64,000 nucleotides of DNA from Anopheles merus (GCF_017562075.2 NC_054083.1:39787255-39851254), one strand, 5' to 3'; shown: positions 25,101-37,965, numbered from the stretch's first letter. A program made the numbers and translations. The notes: generated from the sequence alone by a model not told the origin.

Positions 25101-26934
25101 GAAAATTGTTTGAAAAACTGGGAATCTCCAGGGGAAAGAAAACGAGACCGATCTGTGGCTGCGTTTTGTTTAGCCGATGTCTTCAAAAATGTTTGATGTT
25201 AGCGAGGGGCGGGTGGAAAAGAAAGAATTCAAAATAAACGGAATTTTTATTAGCTTTTGAAAATTAGCTTAATTGGGTGCCGATTTGTATGTGGAGCTGT
25301 GATACCGATTTAGAATGACGTTAATTGGCGATGGGTTGCATCGTATGCATTTTTCGAGTTTTTCACATATTTCTGGCGCCGAAACATCAAAATTGATGTC
25401 ACTGTAACATTAGGAAAGGCAATATTACTTAAAAAGTGAGTCGTTCAACCCAACAATAGGGTTTAAACTCAACTCTGAGTTCTAATAAGGATTTGCTCTA
25501 CAAATTTTGTTACCTTTGCATCACATAGTATGTTGAAGAATTTAATCACTTCAATAACTCCAATTTTCTGATTTTTACGACACATGTGTTTTTTGACATT
25601 AAAACGTATTATGTTGTGAAGCTGTAATATTAGACGAGTTCTAAATCCAAAGGAATCTGTGAGAACCATCTGAAGCAGTGAGAACCAAAAGATCGCTAGG
25701 ACCTAAAAACACTTTCTAAAATCCTCTTATAAAAACGTTTTTAATCAAACCGTCTTTCTAAAATTCTAAGGTCAAATTGAATCCCAGAAATTTCCTCCAC
25801 CAAAACAATGAATCGCTGGTGGTTTTATTCATCTAGTTCCATGTGTCCCTCTCCCCCTAACCAACACTGACACTGTACAAGCGAAGTTCATCCACTGCAA
25901 CTGTTGCACTTGCAATATGTTGCCACTTTATTACAGCGAGCGCGCGAAAGCAGTCATGGCATTCCGGCCGGCTAGTTTTGAACCACTTGTGCGAAGAGTC
26001 GGTCGGCCGTGCAAAAACGGCACTATCAGGGGCTACGGGTTAGCTATTGATACTACGAATACCTCTACTACTACTGCAAGTACTGCCACACACACACACA
26101 CACCGGTGCGCCACCGCGCAATGTTGCGATCTGGTCAGACGGGATAGCTGGCAAACACATTTCGCATTCCTTGTGGCCAATTTATGGCAACCTAGTGTGA
26201 CAGTTTTACACACGCACTCTCCCACCACTCCCCCGTCGTCCCGGTCGAAGCGTGCATCGTTAGCCCGGTGTAAAGTGCATCGGTACGACGAGAGCAGTGT
26301 GACAGCGAGTGATCGATTAATGGAAAATGGCAACGAACGGGACGTAACGGACGAGGCTTCAATGAAAATCGAGTCGTGTGCGAATGTCGGGTGCGAATTG
26401 GTAGGCTTTACGGCCGGCGTTTGCCATGTCCGACTGTCTGCTAATGAGCCAGGTCGGGGCTGCCACGGGTTGGTGTGGTGTTTTGTGCCGACAGGGATAA
26501 GACGAATCGGTGCTGATAATATCTCCCTCTTGGGTGGAGAATTTCGTCGACTTGGATTGATCTAAGTTTCTCAAAAATAATTTAAATAAATTAGTGAAAC
26601 ATTTCCAAGAAATAATGTAAACTGTATTTATGCAAAATTTTAACCTTTTTAGGAGATCATAACTTTTCTTAATTATTTATCCCATTATTTACCACTAAAA
26701 GCTCTGCCATGTCTTCCGAGAAGATCCTTAATTGCGGCAATCCTGAGGTGTTTTCTCTTCCCAAAAAATTACCTAACATTAATTCTGCCATACGAGATTC
26801 TCGTATTACCCGGGACGGATTTATTGCACAACTGCATCGCCTTACGCAACCTTTCCCGCAACATCCTGAACCTACCCAGAATGCCAAAAAAGGGTACCCA
26901 CATCAAGATCGATGCATAAAATTTAGTCCTTGTC
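22188..26934. other. Non-coding DNA
   Basis: A GC-richer block at about 23.1-24.3 kb is followed by AT-rich spacers at 24.4-24.7, 25.2-25.8 and 26.56-26.72 kb. A short CA tract lies at 26088-26102. Several open frames of 60-170 codons overlap each other on opposite strands, none recognisable. Confidence 0.6.
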
Positions 26935-26961
26935 AAATCACTTTCGCCCAGGCAGGTAAGC
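26935..26961 (+). promoter_or_regulatory. Weak candidate ratchet point
   Basis: CAG followed directly by GTAAGC at 26955|26956. The donor half is good, but the upstream tract (CTTTCGCCCAGG) is short and contains an extra AG five bases before the junction, which would compete as acceptor. Listed because it lies between the stronger sites at 9855 and 36977. Confidence 0.25.
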
Positions 26962-28083
26962 CTTGAACCGTTTGGTGAACCGTTTGACAAACGCAGGCGC
27001 CAGCTGGAGCCGCTCCAAATATGGCTCACCACATTGTTAGCACAGGGATGCAGAGGAGCACACACACACACAGCCGGTTATGGTTGTAGTTCCGATTTAC
27101 TTTCTCCTAAAAGCATTTCAATTAAGAGAAAATCACTCAACCCGCACGGAACCTCCTTGTACTCCGGGAGCCCCCGCGGGAGCATCGGTCAGAAAACACG
27201 CGGCGCACACTGAAAAATCAAACCAATATGCCAAATCCATCGCTCCGACTGCCCCTGGAGACCTTTACGCAGCGTGCGCGTGTGTATAGAAGAGCAAATT
27301 CAAAAAGGCTACCCCAGAAACATTGAAATTGCATCCGTCGTGCTCGCCGATTCCGAACTTCCGACTTCAGGCTTCCCGCGGACCCGTCTCTTTGCATGCG
27401 AACCCCCCGACCGGTGTGTCGGTTGTTGTCTATCAACGCCGGCAACTTATTGGCACATGCCAGTAAAAGAACACACGGAAATGAATCGCACTGCCAAGCG
27501 CGGGTGGAGCTGCCGCTTTTTTGCCGCTTCTGTTTCGCTTTTGCATCTTGTGCATGTTGTGTGTTGATGAAGACGGTCGAGAAATTTGCGCATTCGATAC
27601 GCAAACTCCTGCAGGGCCCCGCTCGGGCGAGTGAGTGGGCGTAAAGCTACGCATAAGAGGAGCAGTTCTTTTTTTTCTCTTTCAACACGGAAAGACTGGT
27701 CAAAGAGGTAAAATTGGACTCAAAAAAAAAAGCGTGTGTATGTTCACGTCGCCCTTTCGACAGCAGTATGTTGCGTGCGTTCGACTTTCGCGATTGATTC
27801 CGTTTGGCTGTGTTGCACTTTGTGTGCATTGCGGTGCTCCAGTTTGTTTAACCCTTTTGCAGGGCATTGGGTTTGTTGTGATGTTTGTGATGTTTTATGC
27901 AGGAAAGAATGTAAATGTTTTCTGTAGAAAACAAAGACAGCGAGATAATTTATTTCCATGAACATGCTTTGTAAGGTAATTATTTAAACTTTCTTGCAAA
28001 AATAAATCTACGATCATGCGAGACATGCACTTGGACAAATACATGCGTGTAGGTATCTTTTTAAGATCTACCTTCGAGTTTAT
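26962..28083. other. Non-coding DNA
   Basis: The 27.1-27.7 kb part is GC-richer with open frames on both strands; the rest is AT-rich with short T and A runs near 27670 and 27725. No identifiable gene. Confidence 0.6.
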
Positions 28084-28620
28084 TCAATTATGATCAGTTT
28101 TCACGACAAAATTGTTGGAGTAGAGATTTTTCATCTTGTTGGTCATAAAAAATTCGACAAGAAGCCGCTGATGGACGTTGGACGTCGGTTTACGGATTAA
28201 GGTGTCATATAGAAATTCCACCGAAATTCGCCAGAAATGATCGCGAAACCATTGGACGCAATTTCTACTTCTGCTGATATGTTTGTTCATGTTTTCCCAG
28301 GTACTATTTAACTGTTTTGCCGGTTGCATCGACCTCCTGGCTAAGCGAAAGTAGCTAAGCAGCAACATATCCCTCAATCATCATTTTCAACTTCGTTTAG
28401 AGGTTCTTGTCGCTCGGCCTTTCGGAATTGGGCTTTCATTCGATGCTCTGATTGTTGTATAATAGTGTCAAGATGTTGTAGATGCCCGAACGGACTTGTC
28501 CGACGTCCACATTTGCGTCGTAGATTGGTGCCTTTCTTTTATCGCACACGCTTCTAAACGAAGTTGCTGCACTTTTTTGGCCATCACGCATAGAGCTCAT
28601 CTGATAGAAGTGTCATATTT
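28084..28620 (-). pseudogene. Degenerate coding relic, possible BESS-motif protein
   Basis: On the - strand, 28538-28374 encodes 54 sense codons of charged, protein-like sequence ending ...PLNEVENDD before a stop. One base out of frame, starting at 28377 without an ATG, a 97-codon frame follows whose residues 3-35 (28371-28273) begin DMLLLSYFRLARRSMQP. The pattern D-x-hydrophobic-LLS, basic residues, M-x-P-x-x-x-L fits the BESS motif found at the C terminus of MADF-BESS proteins in insects. Further upstream a third frame carries SFRSVCDKRK before it breaks. At least two frameshifts and several stops mean it is not a working gene. No MADF domain could be read. It could be a decayed host-gene copy or the accessory ORF of a Harbinger-type transposon. 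Family assignment is by pattern only. Confidence 0.35.
28283..28306 (+). promoter_or_regulatory. Very weak candidate ratchet point
   Basis: A pyrimidine-rich tract ending TTTTCCCAG is followed by GTACTA, junction 28300|28301. GTACTA is a poor donor and the site lies inside the - strand coding relic, so chance is likely. Confidence 0.15.
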
Positions 28621-28790
28621 TGCCTGCTGACTCAAAGAATACTTCCATTGAAAGTGTAATTAACGTTTCATTAGTGCGCGGGTAGATACACCCTTTTTAA
28701 TGCAAACGTAATAGTAGACACTGTCTGTCCACTTGATTTGATGCTGTCCACTTGATGCTATCTAGAATAAGAACACAAATTGATTGGTGA

Positions 28791-28982
28791 TGGGGCGGTC
28801 CCGTGGTACAGTCGTCAACTCTAACGACTCAATAACATGGCCGTCATGGGTTCAAGCCTGAAATGAACCGTCCCGCCGTTGCAAGGATTTGACTATTCGG
28901 CTGCGTGGTAATGAATTAAGTCTCGAAAGCCTGTATGTCCCGGCATGCCCGCGTAGGACGTTACGCCAAATAGAAGAAGAAG
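28791..28982 (+). mobile_element. tRNA-derived SINE, copy 1
   Basis: The head carries a box-A-like TGGTACAGTCGTCAAC and a box-B-like GGTTCAAGCC about 40 bp downstream, the internal RNA polymerase III promoter of tRNA-derived SINEs. The body ends CGTAGGACGTTACGCCAAATA followed by a (GAA)n tail. It is full length (192 bp). Flanks share AATTGAT at 28778 and 28983, probably the remains of a longer target duplication. Head and tail resemble the Anopheles SINE200 type, recalled from memory and not aligned. Its 3' part matches copy 2 and differs from copy 3. Confidence 0.88.
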
Positions 28983-31900
28983 AATTGATGAAATTGTTCT
29001 TTTGTCCTAAATTGATACTATAAACACTATTGACACGGACAAATAACATTTTAAAAAGCGTCAAACCTATCTCTATCACGATCGACAGCATTACTTACCA
29101 CTGGGAATGATCAATCTGCACACGTTTAAGATACATTCCACGTGCACTAATCCTCTCGCTCAAAGCTACACCCACAGCTTGTCTGTTTGTGCAGACCATA
29201 AAGCAAAATATTACGCTACATAAAACAAATCTTTCCATTTGCTCAGCCCAGCCCCCGACCGCACTTGAATGGATTTTAATTTCAGATCAATCGATGTGTG
29301 TCCCTTCTGTCAAACGGCGGAAAACTGTGTCATGATCTCCTTCCACACGGCGCACCAGTCCGCCAGTGCTTTGTGTTATGCAAAACTTGTCCAGCGCACC
29401 ACAACCTTCAACACACTCCACATCGGCTGGCACATACTTACCGCGTGGCACGTGGCATCTAACGGCACTACTTTACGCAACTTCATAATCCATCCGACGA
29501 CCGCCGAGTCTTTGTTGGCCCCCCTCCGTTTACTTGGCAAATACTCAATTGACACGCGGTTGGTGGTGCGGCTTTTGTGTGTCCCCCGTTTGTCTTCTTC
29601 CTCGCGCTTCGGGAGGAAACACGGATCAATTATAGTTTTGCATAGTTTGCCTTCTCTAGTTGGCCGCCGGATCGGATCAACAAAGGCGCTAGCGGATCAC
29701 GGTGACACACGGCGTGTGCAATATGCGCCGGGTGTCCTTCTGGGCCCCCGTTGGAGCGCTGCTCGGAACGCGGCGGCAGTGTCGCAAGTGTCGCCGCTCG
29801 GAAGGATAAATTAATTGGTTCTGTCCAATTGTGATCGGTGGCATTTGTCACGCTGCCATTGAGTGACGTTTTAATTCGATTCATTCCGGTTGTTTGGCGG
29901 CCGGGAACGGGAGAACAAAAATATCGCGATAGTTGCTCGCCTGAGATGGCTAAGGCTTCGTGGAATGCGGTTTAAATTAAGTCGAAGTTGTTTGGCTTAG
30001 TTGAATTCTTACTGGATTAGGTGTTGTTGCATATTCCTCATTTGTTGCATATTTTTTACTGTTTTAGTTTAGTTTAGTTTAGTTTTACGGAGTTTAGTTT
30101 TACTGTCATAACTGTTATCATTGAAATTTTCCACTCACGTAAACTGTATCCCCTAAAGACATATATTATAAAAATTTGCATAAAACAATCAGTAATCTCC
30201 TTCCAAAGATCTAAAAGATTGGTTTTTACCGATCGTTCCCGCGTTTCCATTCAACGAATGAAGACGTAAAGCGTTCCAGAAAACAACAACAGCCCGATCG
30301 CAGATAACATAAATTAGTCTCATTTATTTTATCAATTTAGATAAAATGACGTCTCCATTAGGTGGAAGGAAACACACTGTCAACCGGAACTATCGCGATT
30401 TGCCAAACCGCGCGCCGGTTTTGTTGTACTATAGCCCGCAGTCCGGAATTAATCAATCAAAATGGTGCAATCTAATCTCGTACAAGCCGCCGGCGTGTAC
30501 ATCTGGCCTTTCACGACAACATAGGGCAACAACAACAACAACCATGACGTACGGCGGCTGCTGCTCCCGACCATTTCTTTTGCTAGTTCTTTAATTTGCA
30601 AACATCGTCCACACAAACCCTTTACTGGCCGAATGTTGAAATCTGCTGAGTTTCAGCCAATCCCGCCAAAATAAAATCCCGAACCGGACGCAACCGGGGA
30701 AGCTAATCTTCTCGCGCACGGCTGGCAAAGGAAGGAAATCTCATCACCGGTGAGGCGTAGCGCCAGCGCACCATTCGCTTCTCTCAACCGGCTTGGAATG
30801 TTGGCCTCCAGTTCCCGGGCGGCAGCATCTTCCGTTAATTAGACTCTCGATAAAAGTCTAAATTAAATTAGTTTCCGTTCGATCTTTTCACCTTTCCTGT
30901 CCGAAAAACCATTAAGGTCAATTTGAGGCCCAAAAATGGAAGTGCGAGGGAAGGCGGGCTCCGGACGCCCTCTGGTAACGCCTGTTGATCCACGCAAGCG
31001 CCAGCATTGGGTGCAGATTTTCCCGGAGTTCGATTAAATTTGATCACTTTCGATTTCTGCAAGCTGCGAACGGTGTACCCCTCGCCATGTTTCCCCCCCT
31101 CCGTGACACCTTCGAACTTTAGTTTTGCCCGAGTCATCTTCCCTGCACGAATCGGTCAGTAGGGTTTCCTGCCTCTTCAGCTCCCTTCCAAAGTTGGCTT
31201 TTGCCCAATCCAATCGGCAATCAACAAAACGGCTGGGCGCCTGAGAGCTGCCCTTCGCTGGGGTCGGCGTCAAAACGGAATGGCGAACGCGTCAATTAAC
31301 GTTTTTGGCAAAACCGTTTGCAAAGGAGGAAGGTCTGAAAGGAAATTTCGCTTTCGGCGAAAATTTCGATTGAAAGTGAACAAGCCATTTTAGCGGGTCG
31401 GGGAGCGGTTTGAGTTGGGAATCCGAGGCGCGGGCTAAAGGTAAAATTGCGTCGATGAGAACGAGGTCACATTTTACCGGCAGCATGTACGCGGTAAGCT
31501 GATCCTTGCAATCGGCACCCTCGGTAGCACTTTTTTCGGAGGTAAGCAAAAATAGGAAAGAAAGAGAGGACAAAACTGAACCGAAATTTTGCGATCAAAC
31601 GATCGATCCGCGGAACCCTTCCCATCAGCTGTAGGAGAAGAAAGAAAGAAAAAAATCTTATTGGAACTGATCGGTCGGACTTGTTTTTCTTCACTATTTT
31701 GGGAACCGCCGATTTGTGTTTCAGCTGGCAACATTTTTCCCTCCCTCTTTCGTCCCATTTTTTTTTAGATTTGCGCCGTTTCGTCGTGTTTTGATGGCGT
31801 ATCGCGCAATGGAGGCGATCTTGCGATGACTAGCTCAAAGCCACCACGGCCAACATAATAACAGTGTGCGCTCCCGTAATCGTTCGTTTGTCCTCCGCCT

Positions 31901-33410
31901 TAGCCCGCCCCAACCATGGAAAAACGGAAAACGCGCTTCCCTTCCGTTTGCGCGGGCTGCATAAGTTCAAACGAAAAGAAAAGTTATGACAACACAGGCT
32001 CTCGCGGAATGCTGGAGAGGAAGCACCAGGCGCACGCTGAGGTAATGCCGCGTCGGCGGAAGAAGCAACCACCTCCCGCGGAAAGGGAGAGTTTTGCCCG
32101 TTTTCGGTGTGTGTTTGTGTGTGTTTCGTCCCGGTGTGGCCTGGAGGGCACAAACTTTCACTAATCGCTATCTCGTTATAGGGTTTGCTGCGCCTACCGC
32201 TTGAAGGCGGTCGTTTGGCTTTCGGGAGAACGCAAACGGCACGGATAGAAGTAGCACGGCAAAAGACGCGTTACACATCTCCTAGGCTTTTTTTCGGGAA
32301 GCTAAGCTACGATCTCAGGTACAGGTTTGGGGTCGGTAAAGAGCCCCCCATACAGTGTGCAGCCGATCGGAAGAAGGGAAGAATGGAATAAAATATTAAA
32401 TTTCATTTATGTTTATTTTCCCCCTGTGAACTCCCTGCTGCTGCTCCGTACGGCGACCGCACTGTGGCAGCACGGTAGCGCTTGAGGCCACCGGTATCCG
32501 CTCCGATAAGTACCGTGCTGCAGCGACATTACCGGAACACACGTCCACCCCCCACTGCTCTTGTTTGCCGACTTCTAATGCGGGAAACACGCGCGTCGAC
32601 ATCTTGATTTTCTTCGGGCGCTGCTGCTGCTGCTGCTTGTGCAAACGGTGCGGTATGAGTGCGGTTTTATGAGTTGTTTGCATAGTGTGCTAGTGCTCCG
32701 GTGGGTTCTTTCATAACCGATCGATTGCGTGCTACGCTGACTGTGGGGAGCGACTATGGGGTGCAGCGGTACACATAAATAGCGCACTTGTGTAGCGATC
32801 CCATGTATATTTTGCTACTTATCATCGGGTAATGCTAATCGCGCCGGGGGAAGGGCTTGTCCCAGCCAACCGAACCTGTTTGCTTCGGAAGGTTCAAAAG
32901 CGTTGTTTTCGTGATCGGAAATGAGCGTCAATTTGGAGTTTGTGGTTTATTTAACGTCCGCTATTATGGAGGCTAGAGTCAGCAGGGGATAAACATTAAA
33001 AGACATCTGAAGCGTACCATTTGGTGTAAAAATGATCGTTAGGATCTTGATAAGTGATGCCTTCTTTAAAAGGATACATACAGACACCATATGTCATGGG
33101 TATTCTATTACACTGGACCCTTAGAATAAACTTCAGTATTTTGAGCACTTCAATTGGTGAAATGCTGATAAAATGTCAATCCTAAAACGTCTTCAATGTC
33201 AGTCAGGCTATTTAAATCATTCCACTAAACATAAATTAAAGATTTTGGAAGCGAAATTCCTAACATAGGTTAAATTTGTTCTTAGATCCTACAAGAATAA
33301 ATCTTGATCACCCTTCTAGAGTTTCATTCATATGAAATATGCAAAGAATAGTGGAAAATATCGATTCTTCCTGATCATACGAAGGCTTCCCAAAGAGTTA
33401 TGATAGTAGT
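28983..33410. other. Non-coding DNA
   Basis: AT-rich around 30.0-30.2 kb, including a TTTAG tandem, then GC-richer from about 30.3 to 32.9 kb with overlapping open frames on both strands. A GCTGCT run lies at 32620-32637. From 32.95 kb it is AT-rich. The frame at 29269-29814 (+, 181 codons) begins with ATG but shows no domain and no flanking splice signals. Confidence 0.6.
30063..30084. repeat. Short (TTTAG)n tandem
   Basis: About four TTTAG units, with one further TTTAG a few bases downstream. Confidence 0.85.
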
Positions 33411-33595
33411 TTTTCTTCTTCTTCTTCTTCTTCTTCTTTTTCTTCTATTTGGCGTAGCGTTCTACGCGGACATGCCCGGCCTATACAGCCGGATAGATAA
33501 TCAAATTTCTTGCTACGGGGAGATGGTCCATTCTAGGCTTGAACCCATGACGGGCAAGTTGTTAAGTCGTACGAGTTGACGACTGTACCACGGGA
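33411..33595 (-). mobile_element. tRNA-derived SINE, copy 2
   Basis: Reverse-strand copy of the same family. On - it reads TCCCGTGGTACAGTCGTC near its start, then the box-B-like GGTTCAAGCC, a body ending in ACGCTACGCCAAATA and a GAA tail of about eight units with one interruption. The first few head bases seen in copies 1 and 3 are missing or diverged. No convincing target duplication was seen, so it may be older than copy 3. Confidence 0.88.
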
Positions 33596-36500
33596 CATCA
33601 TGCATGATGGTACATGTAAGATGAAATAACAACGAGCATCTATTCTGGCTGTGCATCGTAAACTAAGAGGTTGCTGCAAATTCTAAGTGTTTATACGACT
33701 ATTTGTCGTATCTTAGGACTGTTTTTGCTTTATTACTGCACTAATTTTAAAATTTGATAAGTATTCCAACTTTCGAGGAACCATTTCAACCAAAAATGGA
33801 CCTGAAATAGTATTTCGTACCCCTGCTAGAATACTTTGAAATATCAAGCATCAATTTACCCAAATAACAAAACACTTACTCCAATGAACCGATTAAACCT
33901 AAATGATTAACAAAAAAAAGCCACTACTTTTTGCTACTAAAACAAACGATTGGTTTTCTTTACATAATACATTCGTAGCATGTATGGCCTGCCTCCCCAT
34001 CCCTTTGCCATGTGTGCGATAATTTCTTTCACTTGAACCCTCTAGCGCCAGGGCGGTCCATCCTTCAACTTTCATTTTCATCTAGATTGCCCAGACATTT
34101 GAAGTTCAAAACCAAAACAAAAAACCTTCGCTGAGTGAACAAAACCAAAAAAAAAACCCTCTAACTTCCCAACCTGATCGCACTCGGACACACGGACAGG
34201 CGCTACGGTAGGCCGGCAGTGGCCAGTAGGGTTTGGAACTGGTTTGGCTGCTAAGATTAATAGTACTGCAAGTTGTACGTTCGCGTTACATCAATTACTC
34301 AATTGAGTTAAGTCATAATTGAGAGCGAATCCGTCGGGCAGGGGGGCGTAGAAGCGTAATAAGAAACACACACTGTGACCGCTGGCACCCCCGGCAACAC
34401 AAAACCACCCAACGCACGGGGTCAACTTCCGATGCATACGAATGTGCTTCATTTTTTTTCTTTTTTGCTGTTGCGGTCGCTGCTGTTGGGTAGTTTATTT
34501 CGTTCCTTCCTTCTGCTATTTCGGCCAGATTGATGTAACGAAGCGTAACGCTACTCGCTCGCCACAATAATTCCCACCCGAATGTGGCGTATTTCTCTCG
34601 CCTTACCAAACGAAACGGCTGGTTTGGAAGGAAGTTTTGGATGTGGAGAGTCCCCCGCTTGGGAGGTTCGTTTAATGAGTGCGGTTGGTATTGTTTTGCC
34701 TTCCATGTGCGCTTGTTTCTGTGGCTAAGGTTTTATCGAGTTAAAAATCGGGACCAACTCCCAATCCACAGCCCAGCTTGAACAACCCACTGCACAGCTG
34801 CTTAACGTTTGGGACACAAACAAATTTCACACTCAATTGTAACTGATATTCATCCGTTGGAATGGGATGTGTCATCGAGGAAGGGACCCGCATTTTGCCC
34901 CGGACGATATGCCTAACTCTGTGTCAACTTTCCCAGCATCAACAAATGGAACCCCGCTATGGGCAGACGTCTAATGTGCCAACGATCAATCAGGGAGTGT
35001 AGTCGTTTACACTGCTATGAGTGGAATGCAGAGGTCATACAGAGCAAAGGCTATGTTTGACATTGTGTGAATTGCATCGAGTTCAGTTAAGAGTATGTTG
35101 ATAAACTCTTATTAATTTCAATGTGCGTGGTATTAATTTAATGGTAATAGAAGAAATTAAATAATTGTTGGAAGCTAACACCAAGCCATGGATCTCCATG
35201 GTACTACACTCAGAGAAACTTTTGATAATAGTATGCGGACAATCACAGAACAATCAAGTAGTTGCGTTTAAATCGAGAATAAATTCAAAAGACTCTTGAG
35301 GTTGTTAATACTTCCAATATTTAAGGTCATCCAAACAGTATCATTGTTATCTACAGTAAAACTCTCAACTCTCATTAAAAGAGTAGACTATAAACACACT
35401 TTTCTTACATCTTGATTACATCTTGGTAGGTCTACATTGTTTTTTTTTATAAATGTAAGTCGATCACTGGAATACAAGCAATTGTAATAGCTCAGCTAGA
35501 TCTCTCCTCGTAACTACAAACAGCTTTCGAGAATATGTTAATACGTCAAGCTTTGTAAAGGTAATGATAATTCTGTCACAGCACCACTACCATCGACCCC
35601 TTCAGACCGAATGCACCTTACAAGTGAACCCTCAATCCCCCCCTGTATACAATGATGCAGGAAATGAAACGCGGAACTGTGCCACTTTCGCAGTGGTTAT
35701 GAATAATTGTGATTTTAATACCTCAATTTCATGTCGCTGCTGGGGTCCAGGCCAGTAACACCTCAAACTTGCTGCAAGTGCCGTCCGTCCCGTACCCGCG
35801 GTGGAACACATCCAATCTGGCATTAAACTTTTCATCAGATAACGCCGTGCGGTTCTGATACGCCAGCAGACCTTGCAACGTAAAAATAATACAGAAAAAC
35901 TTGCAGGAGATGGCGATGGCGTTGGGGCAAGAATTTTAATCAAACGGTGGTGTGAGCCGGCTGGGTCGCAGCGGTGGCTTGACCGCACCGGCGACCGGTA
36001 CGATTCATTTCCAGATTTATTTCCTTCCACTCGGTGCGGTGCGCCCGGCGCACGATTTCGGTGAAGGTGATTTATTTCGCATGCTTAGCAAAACGAGCCG
36101 CTAGGGCACCCGAAAACAACAAAAACACACTTACAAGGGTCTCACACAGTGTGGGGAAAGAATTTCTCGCACAGCAGGTTCTGGCCGGGTTGGGCCCCTT
36201 TCGCGCGGTTTGCTGCGCTGAAGTTTGGAGGGTGAAATGAAGCAAAGGTAACAGAACAACAAATTAACATACCTTCGAGCGCGCGAGTCTTTTTGCACGT
36301 TCCGAGGTGCCCTGCCCCGCACTTTCGACCCGCTGGACAACCCGCCGCCACCGAGGAAATGATAAATTCATTCATTTTCCAGCTTCAAATCCAGCACTGT
36401 CCGGGAAGGAGCTCTCCCCGATTGGTCGTCCGCGATACCGTTGTGAGATTCTTCACACACACACACCGGCTAGTGGTGTCTTGCTTCTTAAACGCGGCAT

Positions 36501-36939
36501 CTCGGAAAGGGTTCGGCCCAAGCTTGGTGGGACCCATTTTGCGCCCATTCGCATGCGAGATAACGGGTTCGGGATAATTGAGATTTGAAGTTGGGGCAAC
36601 ACATTTTTGCACAAAAATCACACCGTCGCATCGTTGATACACGGCGATATAGGGTTCGGCATGCAGCAGCACAAACACAAACACGAGTACGTGCTGGGAT
36701 GTCGTATGTTACGGTGAAGAATAAATATAACGCTGAGGTTACACTCTGCACTCTGGCACGGTGCGATCTAAAGGGATCTCCGATTGTGCGATAATCGGAG
36801 AAAATAACGAATTTATCGTTTGTCGCCGGGAGCGAAACGGTGGCATACTTTATGGTGCGGATTGCATTTCTCATTGAATATGTTGTTTGCTCTCTGTTTG
36901 TGCAGATTTTAAGAGGGTTGGGGTTTTTTTTGCGTGAAT
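33596..36939. other. Non-coding DNA
   Basis: AT-rich at 33.6-34.3 and 35.05-35.56 kb, GC-richer at 35.75-36.6 kb with uninformative frames on both strands. A short CA tract lies near 36456. No gene recognised. Confidence 0.6.
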
Positions 36940-36983
36940 AGTAATATAGTTTTCCTTTTCTTCTCCTTTATTTGCAGGTAAGT
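36940..36983 (+). promoter_or_regulatory. Strong candidate recursive-splicing ratchet point 2
   Basis: A tract of pyrimidines, TTTTCCTTTTCTTCTCC then TTTATTTGCAG, is followed directly by GTAAGT. The junction is 36977|36978. A branch-like AGTAATA lies about 36 nt upstream. Both halves are near consensus, and the sequence closely matches the Drosophila ratchet-point form of polypyrimidine-NCAG|GTAAGT. No exon lies between the halves. This is the best of the window's splice motifs and the main reason for placing the window in a long + strand intron. Confidence 0.75.
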
Positions 36984-37921
36984 CAGCTTACAATTGAAGA
37001 ATTCGTCCCGCTGAACTCAGTAGTAAGTGACATGCTAACCGGATTGAAGCATGCAATCAGCAGCTTTATAGCAAAATAAAGGGCGTGATATTAAATTGCC
37101 TTTTCTTCTTAATAAGATAAAACAAAATTTGGGTAGTAATTCCAAATGAATAAACGAATACATGGGATTGGAAGCATGTGCTATGTATAGTGTTTAACTC
37201 ATTCCTTTTGCAGGGTTATACAGGGGTTCTCATAGTTGTGGGACACTGCCTTGTCACGTACACGTACACTTCCAATTCTATCTTTAGTTTTAGAAGTGAA
37301 CTTTATATGACGTGTTTTGGACAGGCTGCTTGGAAATTCCAATTGGATTTGTCCAACAAGGTTGCTATAGAGTTCAATTGCAATGCCATAAAGTTCTTTT
37401 CCCATAAGAAGAGTCAATACCGTGTCACATAACTATGAGGACTCCTGTAAAACCCTGTAACGTCTTGAGGCCTTAAAAATTAATTTATATTTTTGTTTGA
37501 GCTGATTTTGATTGATTTGAACAGTTGTATACATACAGTACAATAAATAACAACCGAGAGCATATTAAAATTGCACCTTATTGCAAAGAATGATCATCGA
37601 CGATACAAAGATGCACAAGGAACAGGAAACACTCCCACGATATGATAGAAAATCGGCCCAAAAAACTACTTAAAAAGTGTTTTCAATAATATGCTACAAA
37701 CCTTTCTGCCGCTAGCATTTAATCTTCCCGATCCATTAAAAATTCAAACCAGATTTGCAACAACATCACTCAGATTGAGAAGTGCCTGACGAATGCAAAA
37801 AAAAGCGTGTTATGTTGCAGGCAGCCACGAACTACGAGGGAGCCGCCAGGAGGTAAAATCGCCTCACCAATCTTGCCTGCATGTGTGTCCTGAGCTACCG
37901 AACGACTTCCTTTCGCAGAGG

Positions 37922-37926
37922 AAGAA

Positions 37927-37957
<31 letters not shown>

Positions 37958-37965
37958 AAGAAGAA
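37922..37965. repeat. (GAA)n microsatellite
   Basis: About fourteen AAG/GAA units with one early interruption. The window's SINEs end in GAA tails, but the sequence upstream of this tract shows no SINE body, so it is taken as a plain microsatellite. Confidence 0.9.

Noticed and set aside
28791..28870. tRNA gene
   Set aside because: Box-A- and box-B-like sequences are present, but no cloverleaf with a 7-bp acceptor stem forms, and the same head recurs in three copies with GAA tails. It is a SINE.
29269..29814. 181-codon frame on +
   Set aside because: Begins with ATG but has no domain or splice framing, overlaps open frames on -, and lies in a GC-richer block where stops are rare.
37190..37213. 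3' splice site of a cassette exon
   Set aside because: TTCCTTTTGCAG is a fair acceptor, but no downstream donor frames a coding exon.
37922..37965. SINE tail
   Set aside because: The GAA tract resembles a SINE tail, but the 200 bp upstream shows neither box motif nor either SINE body.
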